Below, in pieces: positions 34,866 through 45,367 of a DNA stretch of 64,000 bases. Within the stretch, counting starts at the first letter, position 1. The number at the start of each line of letters is the position of its first letter. The notes under the pieces were generated by a model. The model saw only the letters and a list, made by a program, of their open reading frames with translations. It did not search any database and was not told the origin of the DNA. This DNA is from Anaeramoeba flamelloides (lineage: Eukaryota > Metamonada > Anaeramoebidae), in NCBI GenBank assembly GCA_027625915.1, contig JANTQA010000060.1, forward strand, positions 6,448,001 to 6,512,000, given 5' to 3'. The position numbers and the translations under genes are program-made.

Positions 34866-35170
34866 TTATTTGGTTTTCAAACCTATCGATCCTTTAAGAT
34901 CAACAACAATAAGAACTAAAGAGAAATAAATATTTTTTCAGTTAATCGTGGTGTTGGAAATTGCTTTGAATAATTAGCTTCTAAAACAACCAACCCTTAA
35001 TCTGTTCTTTAAAGAATGTTTTCTTGGGTTACAATATTTTCATTTTTTCTCAGAAAGCTAAAAGGAGTTGGATAACTCTTCAAAAGATTTCACAACATAC
35101 TTGCCAGATGATCACCAATTATTAAGATTTTTTTATACGATTCTTGTCTTCTTCTTCTTTTTCTACTCAT
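34866..35170 (-). other. Possible two-exon small ORF inside the outer transposon
   Basis: ATG at 35,170 opens MSRKRRRRQESYKKILIIGD and reaches an A|GTATGT donor at 35,101. A TTTAG acceptor allows an in-phase exon 34,915-34,866 (LIVVDLKGSIGLK, TAA). Total 39 residues with a nuclear-localisation-like basic start. One-in-three phase coincidence, so weak. Confidence 0.22.
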
Positions 35171-35492
35171 ATCTTTGTATTGGACAGAAAACACAATTAG
35201 AATAAATAGAGGTTTTTTTTGATTGATCACCAATAAGTAGGAAAATTATTCTTTATTCTTTTTGGCTATTTAAAATTGTGAAGGTAACAACACCAATCTA
35301 AGAAAACACATAATTTATATTCAAGTGTATTGATGAGATGGGTAATTATTAGTTTGATCATAAAATTTGTTTGAGATTTTATATTTTGTTAAAAAAAAAA
35401 ATGAAAAGAATAAAATTTTTTTCCACAACAAACCAAACTCACTGTTGTGAAAAAAAAGTGAGGAATGGAAAAAAAGTGAGGAATTTTTTATT

Positions 35493-36075
35493 TTAAAAAA
35501 TGAAAGTGTTTAATATTGTTTTGTTTGTCTTTCTCTTTTTTTTGATTTGTTTGATTGGTGAATGTAATAAATTTAAAAGTAATTGGGCCTCCTTCAAAGA
35601 TTCCTTTTCTTTCCTCTTCCTTAGTCTCTCTTTTCGATTATTTTCTAATACCTGTAAAAAATTTTTTTGATGTAACAATTTGTCCACCAAGTGATAATCT
35701 AGCTCGTTTTTTTTTGTTTTTTAGGTTTAGCAATGGGTGTGTTATTTGGTAATTCCACTAGAGTCTCATAAGGGGTAATGCCACAAGTTTTAAAGGAATT
35801 TCTAATATTTTTTAATGTTAAAGATACTTGAAGGCCATCTTGTATAGTAGAGAGAAAAAGATTCATAAGTTCCATCAATTAATTGACGCTTAATATAGCT
35901 TTTAAAACCTTTAAAACATCCTACATCTAGAGGTTGAAGAAAATCTGTGGAATTTGAGGGTAAAAATAATATTTGAATTAAATTTTTTTTACAAATTTTT
36001 ATTGATTCTGAGTTATAATGGGATGGGGCATTGTCAAGTATCAATAATGCTTCACTAGTCGGAATTGAAAATCAA
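35493..36075 (-). pseudogene. Pogo-like transposase, C-terminal catalytic part
   Basis: The frame resumes with PTSEALLILDNAPSHYN, the second-Asp motif of DDE_1 transposases, followed by LPSNSTDFLQPLDVGCFKGF, the family's signature block. The homology then continues in a different frame (LKNIRNSFKTCGITPYETL) and ends in a basic tail (RKERLRKRKEKESLKEA) in another frame, so at least two frameshifts lie here. The first in-frame stop upstream of PTSEALLILD marks the edge of the insertion near 36,075. Confidence 0.85.
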
Positions 36076-37498
36076 GGATCTGAAAAATTTTTTCGCATAA
36101 ATAATTTCATTTTTATTTGGAGATTTCATTTTTGATGTCCATAGCTCTCTAGAACCTTTATTTAAGGATATATTGCCCCTTTTTAATTTTTACTTTCAAA
36201 AAATTTAATTGGGATATTTTTTTGATATATTGGCCAATAAATATAGAAATTAAGGATCCCATCAAAAATGAAAATTAAAATGTGTTTTTAAATATTTTTA
36301 GTAGGATCTTTCATAAGTTTAAACTCAATTTTAAGAATATTTTTTTTTTTAATAGTAAACATTACACAAGTATAAATTGAAAAATCAATTTTTTTAAAAT
36401 ATTTAGAAATATGGTAAATTATTTTACCTAAACCATCAAAAATACTCTAAATATTTGATTTTTTGAAATTTAGAGTATTCTATCTTCTACATTTTAAAAG
36501 ATATTTCCCATTTTCATTTTTTCAAAAAAAAAAAAATAATTTTTTATTTTTGAAATTTTTTTTTTTTATTTGTGCAAAATTAGAAAAAAATATATTTTTT
36601 AGGAAATTTTAAATTGTTCCAACTAGAGTAAAATTTTATAAAAAAATTATTTTTGGTAAAATTTTGGGCCCAAGGCCAAAAAATAAAAAAATAATTTTTT
36701 TAAATTTTTTTTTGTAAACATATTTGAAAAAAAAAATTTTTTTTTGGTCATATATATTATAAATAATAAAAAAAAATAATACTTATATATTATTTCAAAT
36801 TTTAAAAATAATTTATATATAACTAAAAAAAAAATTTTTTTATTTTAATTTTAATTATACAGTCTTAATTGATGATATTCGTTTCATATATATTTAAATA
36901 AAATTATTATAAAAATAGACCAAAATAAAAATATTAACAGCAAATTTTATATATAAAAATTTACAAATATTTTATTTGAATCTATTTTATAAAATAATTT
37001 ATATATAAAAATATTATTTTCAAAAATTTTATTTTGGTAATTTTTTTTGATTTATCATTTTTTTAAGAAAAAATAAAAAAAAATTTTTTTATAATTTTTT
37101 TTTATAATAATTTATTAAAATTATTAGAAAAAAAATTTTATTTTATTAAAAAATCTTTATTATTAAACTCAAATAATAATTTTTTTCATTATAAAAATTT
37201 GAAAGAATATTTTTATATAAAAAAATTTTTTTTTTGGAAATTTTAAAAAAAATTGAAATTTTTTTATATAAAAAATTTTTAATAATTTTTTTTAAAATTT
37301 TAAATAATTTTTTTTTCCTATCAGATTTTTCTTTTATATTATTAATGTTAATAGAAAAAAGTAGTTTTAAAAAAAAAAAATTTTTTTTTTTTCAATTAAA
37401 AACTTATGGAAATTGTAAATTTTTTTTGGTTATATTACTTGTTTAAAAATTTTAAAAAATCAATTTTGAAGAAAAAATATTTTCAATTTACAACAAAT

Positions 37499-37575
37499 AG
37501 TCTAATGTCTCAACGGTAGAGCGCCAGATCTAGAGTAAAAAAATCTAATGTCACGAGTTCGAGATCTGGTAGTAT
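37499..37575 (+). tRNA. Degenerate tRNA-like sequence in left palindrome arm
   Basis: Box-A-like TGTCTCAACGGTAGAGCGCC and box-B-like GAGTTCGAGATC are 30-odd bases apart with a D arm (CTC/GAG). The anticodon arm and T stem pair poorly, and a longer CCAGATCT/AGATCTGG pairing is possible. Read as a tRNA-derived pseudogene or internal Pol III promoter, not as a working tRNA. Confidence 0.45.
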
Positions 37576-38353
37576 CAAAAAATTTCTTATTTTTTTATTT
37601 TTTTTTTTCAAAATTTCTTAAACTGGATCATTTAAAGTATCTGAGTTTACAAGCTGAGTTTAATTTGAATTTTGTTAGAAATTTTTTTTTTTGAAAGAAC
37701 ACCAATTAATTAAGTACCAATTTTCTGGTAACATCTGAAAAAAAATTATTTTTTTCAGTAAGAGAGTAGAAGTTTTAGTCAAAATATAATTTACTAATGT
37801 TTACTGTTAAAAAAAAAAAATTTTTTTTTTTCAAAAAAAAAATATTCTTAAAATTGAGTTTAAACTTATGAAAGATCCTACTAAAAATATTTAAAAACAC
37901 ATTTTAATTTTCATTTTTGATGGGATCCTTAATTTCTATATTTATTGGCCAATATATCAAAAAAATATCCCAATTAAATTTTTTTGAAAGTAAAAATTAA
38001 AAATGGGCAATATATCCTTAAATAAAGGTTCTAGAGAGCTATGAACATCAAAAATGAAATCTCCAAATAAAAATGAAATTATTTATGTGAAAAAAATTTT
38101 CAGATCCTTGATTTTCAATTCCGACTAGTGTAGTAAATTATATTTTGACTAAAACTTCTACTCTCTCTACTGAAAAAAATAATTTTTTTTCAGATGTTAC
38201 CAGAAAATTGGCACTTAATTAATTGGTGTTCTTTCAAAAAAAAAAATTTCTAACAAAATTCAAATTAAACTCAGCTTGTAAACTCAGATACTTTAAATGA
38301 TCCAGTTTAAGAAATTTTGAAAAAAAAAATAAAAAAAATTAGAAATTTTTTGA

Positions 38354-38430
38354 TAATACCAGATCTCGAACTCGTGACATTAGATTTTTTTTACTCTAGA
38401 TCTGGCGCTCTACCGTTGAGACATTAGACT
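38354..38430 (-). tRNA. Degenerate tRNA-like sequence in right palindrome arm
   Basis: Mirror copy of 37,499-37,575 with the same box A and box B words on the minus strand; only a few bases differ. Confidence 0.45.
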
Positions 38431-39564
38431 ATTTGTTGTAAATTGAAAATATTTTTTTCTTCAAAATTGATTTTTTAAAATTTTTAAACAAGTAATATAA
38501 CCAAAAAAAATTTACAATTTTCCTAAGTTTTTAATTTAAAAAAAAAATTCTTTTTTTTAAAACTACTTTTTCTATTAACATTAATAATATAAAAGAAAAA
38601 TCTGATAGGAAAAAAATTTTTTTTAAAATTTTAAAAAAAAATTATTAAAAATTTTTTAATAGTAAAAATTTCAATTTTTTTAAAATTTCCAAAAAAAAAT
38701 TTTTTTATATAAAAAAAATTCTTTCAAATTTTTATAATGAAAAAAATATTATTTGAGTTTAATAATAAAGATTTTTTAATAAAATAAATTTTTTTTTCTA
38801 ATACTTTTTAATAAATTATTATAAAAAAAAATTATAAAAATTTTTTTTTTTATTTTTTCTTAAAAAAATGATAAATCAAAAAAATACCCAAAATAAAATT
38901 TTTGAAAATAATATTTTTATATATAAATTATTTTATAAAATAGATTCAAATAAAATATTTGTAAATTTTTATATATAAAATTTGGTGTTAATATTTTTAT
39001 TTTTTTCTATTTTTATAATAATTTTATTTAAATATATATGAAACGAATATCATCAATTAAGACTGTATAATTAAAATTAAAATGAAAAAAAAAATTTTTT
39101 TTTAGTTATATATAAATCATTTTTAAAATTTGAAATAATATTTTAAGTATTATTTTTTATTATTATTTATAATATATATGACCAAAAAAAAATTTTTTTT
39201 TTCAAATATGTTTACAAAGAAAAATTTAAAAAAATTATTTTTTTATTTTTTGGCCTTGGGCCCAAAATTTTACCAAAAATAATTTTTTTATAAAATTTTA
39301 CTCTAGTGGGAACAATTTAAAATTTTCTAAAAAAATATATTTTTTTCTAATTTTGCACAAATAAAAAAATAAAAATTTCAAAATAAAAAATTATTTTTTT
39401 TTTTTGAAAAAAATGAAAATGGGAAATATCTTTTAAAATGTAGAAGATAGAATACTCTAAATTTCAAAAATCAAATATTTAGAGTATTTTTGATGGTTTA
39501 GGTAAAATAATTTACTATATTTCTCAATATTTTAAAAAAATTGATTTTTCAATTTATACTTGTG

Positions 39565-40440
39565 TTTAGCATTTTTTCCAATTTTTTTCCTTCTTTGTCT
39601 AATGTTTGGCAATAAAATTGATGTTATAAAAAGATGAAATAAATTTTGGTTCATGTAACCACTTTCCGAAAAAACAAAGGATAGTGGAACAGTACTAAAA
39701 TTATCAACAAAATTTCTCTCAACAGTTTTCCTCTTATCTAATATTAAAGTCGGAAGATAGGTTCCATCATCAGCAATTGTACAAACAGCAGTGATATGAA
39801 ATCTTGATTTTGGAATTTTTCTTATTGGATTTTTAATTTTTTCTGTTGTCACAACTCTAATCTTAACAGAGTCCGTGTTATTAAAACATGCTGTCTCATC
39901 AGCGTTAAAAATCATACCCCGTTGATAATTATTTTTCTCTTTTAATCTTTTTAAATTAACAAAATAATCAACTAAATCTTCATTGGTAGGAAGTGGTTTT
40001 TCTTTTTGTATATTTTGACTTTCAGTGATAATTAATTTATTTCTTTCTGAAAAGGCCTTAACCCAATTAGTACTAATTATTTGTTCATGTAAATTATAAT
40101 GATTTAAATCAGGTAATTGTTTATGGCGTATCAATTCATTAGCCTGTAAAACAATTTCTTTTTTTACTCGGGGCTAAATTCTGTGAAAGTTGATTTTTAA
40201 TCCAATCAACCAATTCTTTTTTCATCCTTTTCCTTCATTTTTCGAGGTCTTCCTTTGGGTTTCATTGGTTTGTTTGATTTATCTCTAATCACCCATCTAT
40301 TTAAACTTCGGTCAGAGATACCCATAAACCTTGAAAATTTACGCTGAGATATTTTGAAATTCGGAACTTCATTGAGAATTTTAAAAATTTCAAGACATTT
40401 CCCCCATTTTTGTTTTAACCTCTCTTACTCGCGTACATGC
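39565..40440 (-). pseudogene. Pogo-like transposase, N-terminal DNA-binding and first catalytic part
   Basis: From about 40,385 the minus strand encodes a helix-turn-helix (KISQRKFSRFMGISDRSLNRW) followed by an AT-hook-like KPKGRPRK. A one-base frameshift near 40,230 leads into the main 200-residue frame: LPDLNHYNLHEQIISTNWVK, GMIFNADETACFN (first catalytic Asp), FHITAVCTIADDGTYLPTLI and FSESGYMNQNLFHLFITSIL. It breaks off after LLPNIRQRRKKIGKNAK, where the insertion begins. Confidence 0.85.
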
Positions 40441-40724
40441 CTTTAAACGATTTACAAAACTGTTTAACATAAGTAAAATAAAAAAAATGTTGTGAAAATA
40501 ATTTTGCCTCACTTTTTTTCGATTCCTCACTTTTTTTTCACAACAGTCATTGCCTTTATAAAAGTTTTCTGTCTTTCAAAACTTTCAAACACTTGAAGAC
40601 AGTTCATAACCCTTGCAAACACTTTCTGATATTATTAAAGGGGAAAGTGTTGTAAAAATCTCAAGGCTTTGTAAAAGTCAAGAGATTTTTTTTAAAAATG
40701 AAATGAAAATAATAATTTTTCATT

Positions 40725-40870
40725 TTTTCGCGATAATGAGAATATCACGATAATGATGTTTATCGCGATTTTATGATTTTTCCCGATAAAGTTGGACTAA
40801 TCGCGATTTTTTTAATATTATTGCGATTTTATTGTTAATATCGTGATAATATATGTTATCATCAAAACTT
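40725..40870. repeat. Right sub-terminal iteron array (TCGCGATAA)
   Basis: Six or so TCGCGATAA, TCACGATAA, TCCCGATAA, AATCGCGAT words before the right terminus of the outer transposon. Confidence 0.7.
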
Positions 40871-40880
40871 CTAATATATA

Positions 40881-43561
40881 TATCATCGTTGAAGTCGCTA
40901 CACCCGAAATCTACCCCAATTGAAAGTTTTAAATAGCTAAAAGACTCAATAATAAACGATTTTAAGCCAACGATATATATAAATTTTAAGAGAAGAGGCG
41001 AAAGTTATAGTATATTTTTCTATGTTCAAAGTATATTGGAAAGAAAGTATTTAACATTAGTTCACTGCGTTTCAAATGAACCAAAAATCTTTTCTAAATC
41101 TTTTTGATCAAAAAATTTTTTGATTTTTTTTTTAAATAACAGAATTCTAAATACCACCTGCTGATATGTATTTTTTTTATAAAATTTATTTTCCAAATCT
41201 AATGATAGAAATTAATATAATTGACTTACAGTTGTTTTAAATTGATATTAAGAACATCACAAAGTAATAATTTTTTTAATTTTTGATTTACAGATTATCT
41301 CAATAACCATCAACATAGGAAACCAAAGACTAATTAATTTTGTTTCCTTTTTCAAAAATGAGTTTTAACATCAATGATTTACCTAGATTTTAGAAATTAT
41401 CTGTCATAAGAACCAGTTTGCGAATTATTAATTTTTTTAAAAAATTGGATTTTTTATCCACGTTTCTATATTTCTTGTCTATTTTAAGATATATATTTTC
41501 AATCCATGGAGTTTGAAGTCTTCTAATTCTTTAAATTTGTCTAAAAAAACTCATTATTTTATGAAATTCCTGATTTTTTTACTAATACAAGGATCATTTT
41601 TAATTGATGAGATCTTCAAATAGTAATATTTTTTTAAAATTTTATTTTTTTATCAATAATTAAACCATGCACCACTAAGGAAATTTACACTCTATTACAA
41701 AATACTTTAATTTTAGTCTTCTTTGTGATTGATAACAATTCATCAATTTGTCTTAATTTTGTATTTTTTTTCCCAAAATATGATTTTCTCAATTCCCAAC
41801 ATTCCCACTAAGGGTTAGTTATTAGGACAAATTTTTTTTCCCAGAGTTAAATATTTTTTATTGAAAAAATAATTGCCATTGGGCTCAGAAAATTTAAAAT
41901 TATAAAACTTAAAATTTTATAAATAAATTCCTATTCATACTGATTAATTTTTTTGGTTGTAAAACTAAATGTTTTCTTTTAATTCTTCTTCTTTTCTTTT
42001 TTTTTTTTCCTAAAAATATTAAAATTTTTGTACAATTTATTTTTACATTATTGAGGATTTTGATAAAAAAAGATCAAATATTTCGGACTGCATTTTTCAA
42101 AAATAGACATTTCTGAGCCTAAAATGAAAGTTACAAAGTAAGAATTATATTCTTTTATTATTTTTATTATTATTATTCCTGTACCACTCTCACAATTAAT
42201 TCAGTATCCTTTAGTATACAATTTGACAATTTTTTTTTGAAAGTAAATTCAATGTTATTTTTAGTAAAAATCTTAAATTATAAATCGAATTTCTGGAATA
42301 TTTTTTCATATTATTCTCAATTTTTTTGAAATTATAGGTTTATTTGAGGATAAATTTATTCTATAAGATTTATATTTATATTTATTTTTTTAGATAAATT
42401 TTCACTTTGATCCTTCGTTTTTCAGATTTTTTTTTAAATAATAGAACTTTCAGAAAGAATACCTTATTTGTATTATATTGGTAGAAAAATGTTGTTCAGA
42501 GAAAAATAGTAGGAAAGCAATTTTAATTTTGAACATTACTGAAAATGATTTTTAATTTCTTTCGTTTATGAAATAACTAAAGAAAATAACAATAATCTAC
42601 TTATTAGAATAATGGTTAATGTAATTCTACTTTTTCAAAGCCTTATCTCTTATAATCTAAAGTAATTTTAAAAATTACTATTTTCAGAATTAATAGTAAA
42701 CTTTGCTAAAACTTGGATTTTTGTTAAAATAGCATGATCTACTTTAGTTGTCAACCATTCAAACGAGTATTCTACACACACCACATATTAATAAACTTGA
42801 ATCACCTTTAAAGCTGGATTTATATAAAAGTCACCTAGTTATCAATAGAATTTGATTTTTAATTTTACTAATGTTCCCAATTAAAAAAGTTTCCAACCAT
42901 TTTTCTGTGTCCAACATTTTTCCATCAACAGTTATTGTTCATTTCCAATTTCTTGGTTCATTTAACCTGTGAGTCTAAAACCTTACATCAAAAAAGAAAC
43001 AGGACTTGGATTTTCAAGACAGTCTTTACTAATTCTGAAGAATTATTTTAACAATCAGGTAAGAAAGATTAATTAACATCGACCAATAAAAAAGTGATAT
43101 TCAATTGGTATTAATAAGTGGACAATAACCATTTCCTTAATTCACTTTGTAACTGATTATTTATTAGCAGTTTTTTATGGAATAAAACAATTAGAATAAT
43201 TCATTTTGCCCTTTATTGTGGTAACCAAAATAAACCTTTCAAAAAAAAAGTTTCTTCATTTTATGAAGGAAAACAAAAACAAGAAATACAACTCCAAGAC
43301 CAGATCATTGTAAAAAGTTAAAAAAAACCCTTGAATAAAGGCTTTGGATAACAAACAAATTTACTAATTGCCACCTAATAATCATTAATTCACTAAATAT
43401 CTTAAAAAGAAGAGAAAAAACCTACAAACAAAATTTGTAATTAGAAAGCCACTTGATTGAAAAGACAGATCATTTTTTTTAATTTTTCGAACAATTTAAA
43501 AAATTAAAGCAACCAAAAAAAAATAATCCTTTATTTTTTTAATTTTATCCCAACATTCAGA
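40881..43561. other. Intergenic, eroded repeats
   Basis: It lies upstream of eS26. It contains the diverged repeat at 42,590-42,860 and a terminus-like sequence at 42,868-42,935 (TGTTCCCAATTAAAAAAG...TTTTTCC...CAACAGTTA) resembling the TIR element at 44.8 kb. A block at 42,400-42,470 (TTTGATCCTTCGTTTTT, TTTTTAAATAATAGAACTTT) recurs near 55,155. No gene seen. Confidence 0.45.
42590..42860 (+). repeat. Diverged dispersed repeat R4, copy 2
   Basis: Partner of 26,140-26,420, weak similarity only. Confidence 0.35.
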
Positions 43562-44238
43562 ATGACTAAAAAAAGAAGAAATAACGGACGAGGAAAAAAA
43601 GGACGTGGTCACACAAAGTTTGTAAGATGTGACAACTGTTATAGAGCAGTTCCAAAAGATAAAGCAATTAAAAGATTCAATGTACAAAATATTGTTGACA
43701 ATACCTCCATTAGAGATATTTCAAACTCTAGTGTTTATGTTGGTTTGTTTTTTTCTTTGTCATTTTTTTTTTTTATTTTTTATTTTACTTTATTCTTTTT
43801 TTTTTTTTTTTTTTCTTTTTGCTTCTTTTTTCAAACAAAGAAAATTAAAAATTAAAAAACAATTAAATTTTCTTATTCAACCAAAAACCTTTTATGATTT
43901 AATTAATTGCTCTTAAATTAATAAAACAAACAGAATATGAACTTCCAAAAACTTATATGAAATCAAACCTTTGTGTTAGTTGTGCTATCCATCGAAAATT
44001 AGTCCGTGTTAGGAGTAGAACAGATCGACGTAAAAGAGATCCTCCAAGAAGAAGAGGAAGAGGAAGAGGCGGAAGAGGTGGTAGAGGAAGAGGTCGAGGT
44101 AGAGGTCAACAAGGAAGAGGCCGTGGAAGAGGAAGAGGCAGAGGCAGAGGCAGAGGACAACAAACAAGAGGCAGAGGTAGAGGTAGAGGCCAACAAAACA
44201 ATAAATTTTCGAGATTTAGCAACAACTCAAAAAATTAA
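43562..44238 (+). CDS. RPS26: Ribosomal protein eS26 with Arg-Gly-rich tail
   Basis: Small-subunit ribosomal protein near the mRNA exit channel. Exon 1 is 43,562-43,742 ([47 protein letters not shown]) and exon 2 is 43,934-44,238 ([20 protein letters not shown]). The join at G|GTTTGT and CAG restores exact spacing against other eS26 proteins. The four zinc-binding cysteines are present (CDNC and CVSC). The core ends near residue 100 at [12 protein letters not shown]. After it come about 55 residues of Arg-Gly repeats with Gln pairs ([12 protein letters not shown]) and a final [13 protein letters not shown], giving 161 residues against about 115 in animals, whose tail is Pro-rich. RGG/RG repeats bind RNA and are arginine-methylated in many proteins; both are inference here. 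An Ala/Glu-rich frame on the same strand is only a shadow of the repeats. Confidence 0.95.
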
Positions 44239-45367
44239 ACAAAAAAACGATTTTCGAGATTTGATAAAAACCAAAAATAATTTGTATTTGCTTCTTAAAA
44301 AGAACCACAAAGCAAAAATCATCAAACTCTCAATGATTTACCCAACACAATCACCAAAACAAAAAATTCACGCTTTCTTTATTCATTTATATATAAAATT
44401 TAGATCAAAGCAATTGTTTAAAGTTTAAATTGATATTTGATTTAAATTTGTCTTTATTTAATTTGTTTTTGAATTTCTTCAGATGACAAATACTTTTAAA
44501 AAAAATTAAGACTGAATTTTTACGCATGTGTAGTTACTTTTTGAATTTGCTATTTTATTTTTTTTAATTTGTTTTATTTTCTTATAATCATTAAATATCC
44601 TTGAATTCAAATTTAAAAAACAAGTCAAAAATAATTCGATTTTACATGAGATTTTTAATTTTCTTTACTCATCTTTTCCGAGTAAATGCTTTCTATTTCA
44701 TTCATTTTTAAATCCTTAACTAGATGGTTTAAGTAGAGTGATTTTAGTTTTTTTGATAAGATTAACCGTTTTGGAAAAAAATGAATCTGTAAAAAAAGTG
44801 AAACAAGTTTTTTAATTGGGAACAATCATAGAACCTGAAAATTAAAAATTAAATCCAATAAAATAAGAAGAAACCAATTAACTTCAAACCATAATCCATT
44901 ATTTTATTTTCAATCGATCCAACAAATACAATTTAAATCTACTTTAGTATCAAAATTGTGGTGGTTTTGGAGATCTCAAAAACAGTCAATTTTTTGAAAA
45001 AATTTTTAATAATTGATCAATCAAAGAATTACCCATATCAAAAGATAGTATTCTAAAAAACTGCTATTGTGCTGAACACTTCATTTTGTGTTTAATTATT
45101 TATTTATTCTTTTTTTAATTGATCTTATTTTTTATTCTAAGTAATGTTCCCAATTAAAAACCATGTTTCACTTTTTTTCCCACAACGGTAACTTCCCTTC
45201 ACAAAACCATATGTAAAATCGGAACAGTTTTTGGTTACATTTTGAGAATATTTAATTGGTTGTACATATTTGTGCTTTGATTAGACTTTTCTAAAACCTT
45301 TTTTTTTTTTTATTAATTTAGATATCTATTTTTTTTTTTTTTGGTATCTACCTAAATTAAATTAAAA
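44239..45367. other. Intergenic downstream of eS26
   Basis: It contains the TIR element at 44,761-45,192. Otherwise A/T-rich with no gene. Confidence 0.5.
44761..45192. mobile_element. Short TIR element related to the pogo-like TIR
   Basis: The left end reads AAAAAAAGTGAAACAAG then TTTTTTAATTGGGAAC. The right end is its mirror, GTTCCCAATTAAAAACCATG then TTTCACTTTTTTTCCCACAA. With the outer CCGTTGTGG word, the ends resemble the 35,442/40,546 transposon TIR (CTGTTGTGAAAAAAAAGTGA), so this is probably a non-autonomous relative. About 430 bp, no coding. Confidence 0.6.

Larger units (their letters stand above)
36053..39564. repeat. Foldback insertion: 1.43-kb perfectly spaced inverted arms plus an inverted 293-bp duplication
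   Basis: Arm 36,365-37,796 is the reverse complement of arm 38,131-39,564. Matched words at the outer edge, at the tRNA-like sequence and at the inner edge all give the same centre (about 37,964), so the arms have no net length difference. The spacer contains a 293-bp block (37,838-38,130) that is itself the reverse complement of 36,053-36,345 just outside the left arm, and it includes about 15 bp of transposase coding sequence (CAATTCCGACTAGTG). Read on the minus strand the order is P, a, P-inverse, a-inverse. Confidence 0.85.
35442..40546 (-). mobile_element. Pogo/Tigger-like DNA transposon with 40-bp TIRs
   Basis: Inverted ends are about 40 bp, starting CTGTTGTGAAAAAAAAGTGA and containing AAAAAAAGTGAGG twice as a direct repeat. 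The ends match at 39 or so of 40 positions. TCA lies immediately outside both ends, a possible 3-bp target duplication (unusual, since pogo relatives normally duplicate TA). It carries a minus-strand DDE transposase in two parts separated by a 3.5-kb palindromic insertion. Confidence 0.85.
34488..40880. mobile_element. Outer TIR transposon with CGCGATAA iterons, interrupted by a pogo-like element
   Basis: Both ends carry the same inverted terminus: TAATAGAGGTTTTGATGATA at 34,490 and, on the other strand, TATTAGAAGTTTTGATGATA from 40,878. Inside each end lies a sub-terminal array of TCGCGATAA-type words. Flanks are TA-rich, consistent with TA target duplication but not provable. Without the inner insertion the element is about 1.3 kb. 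A relic of its right end occurs at 45,418-45,572. Its own coding capacity is unclear (a possible spliced 39-codon frame at 35,170-34,866). Confidence 0.8.

Noticed and set aside
37499-37575. A functional tRNA gene
   Set aside because: T stem and anticodon arm do not pair properly and no convincing anticodon loop can be drawn; kept only as tRNA-like.
44006-44428. 140-codon Glu/Ala/Val-rich frame overlapping eS26
   Set aside because: It is the shifted reading of the RG-repeat coding sequence; the eS26 frame is supported by homology.
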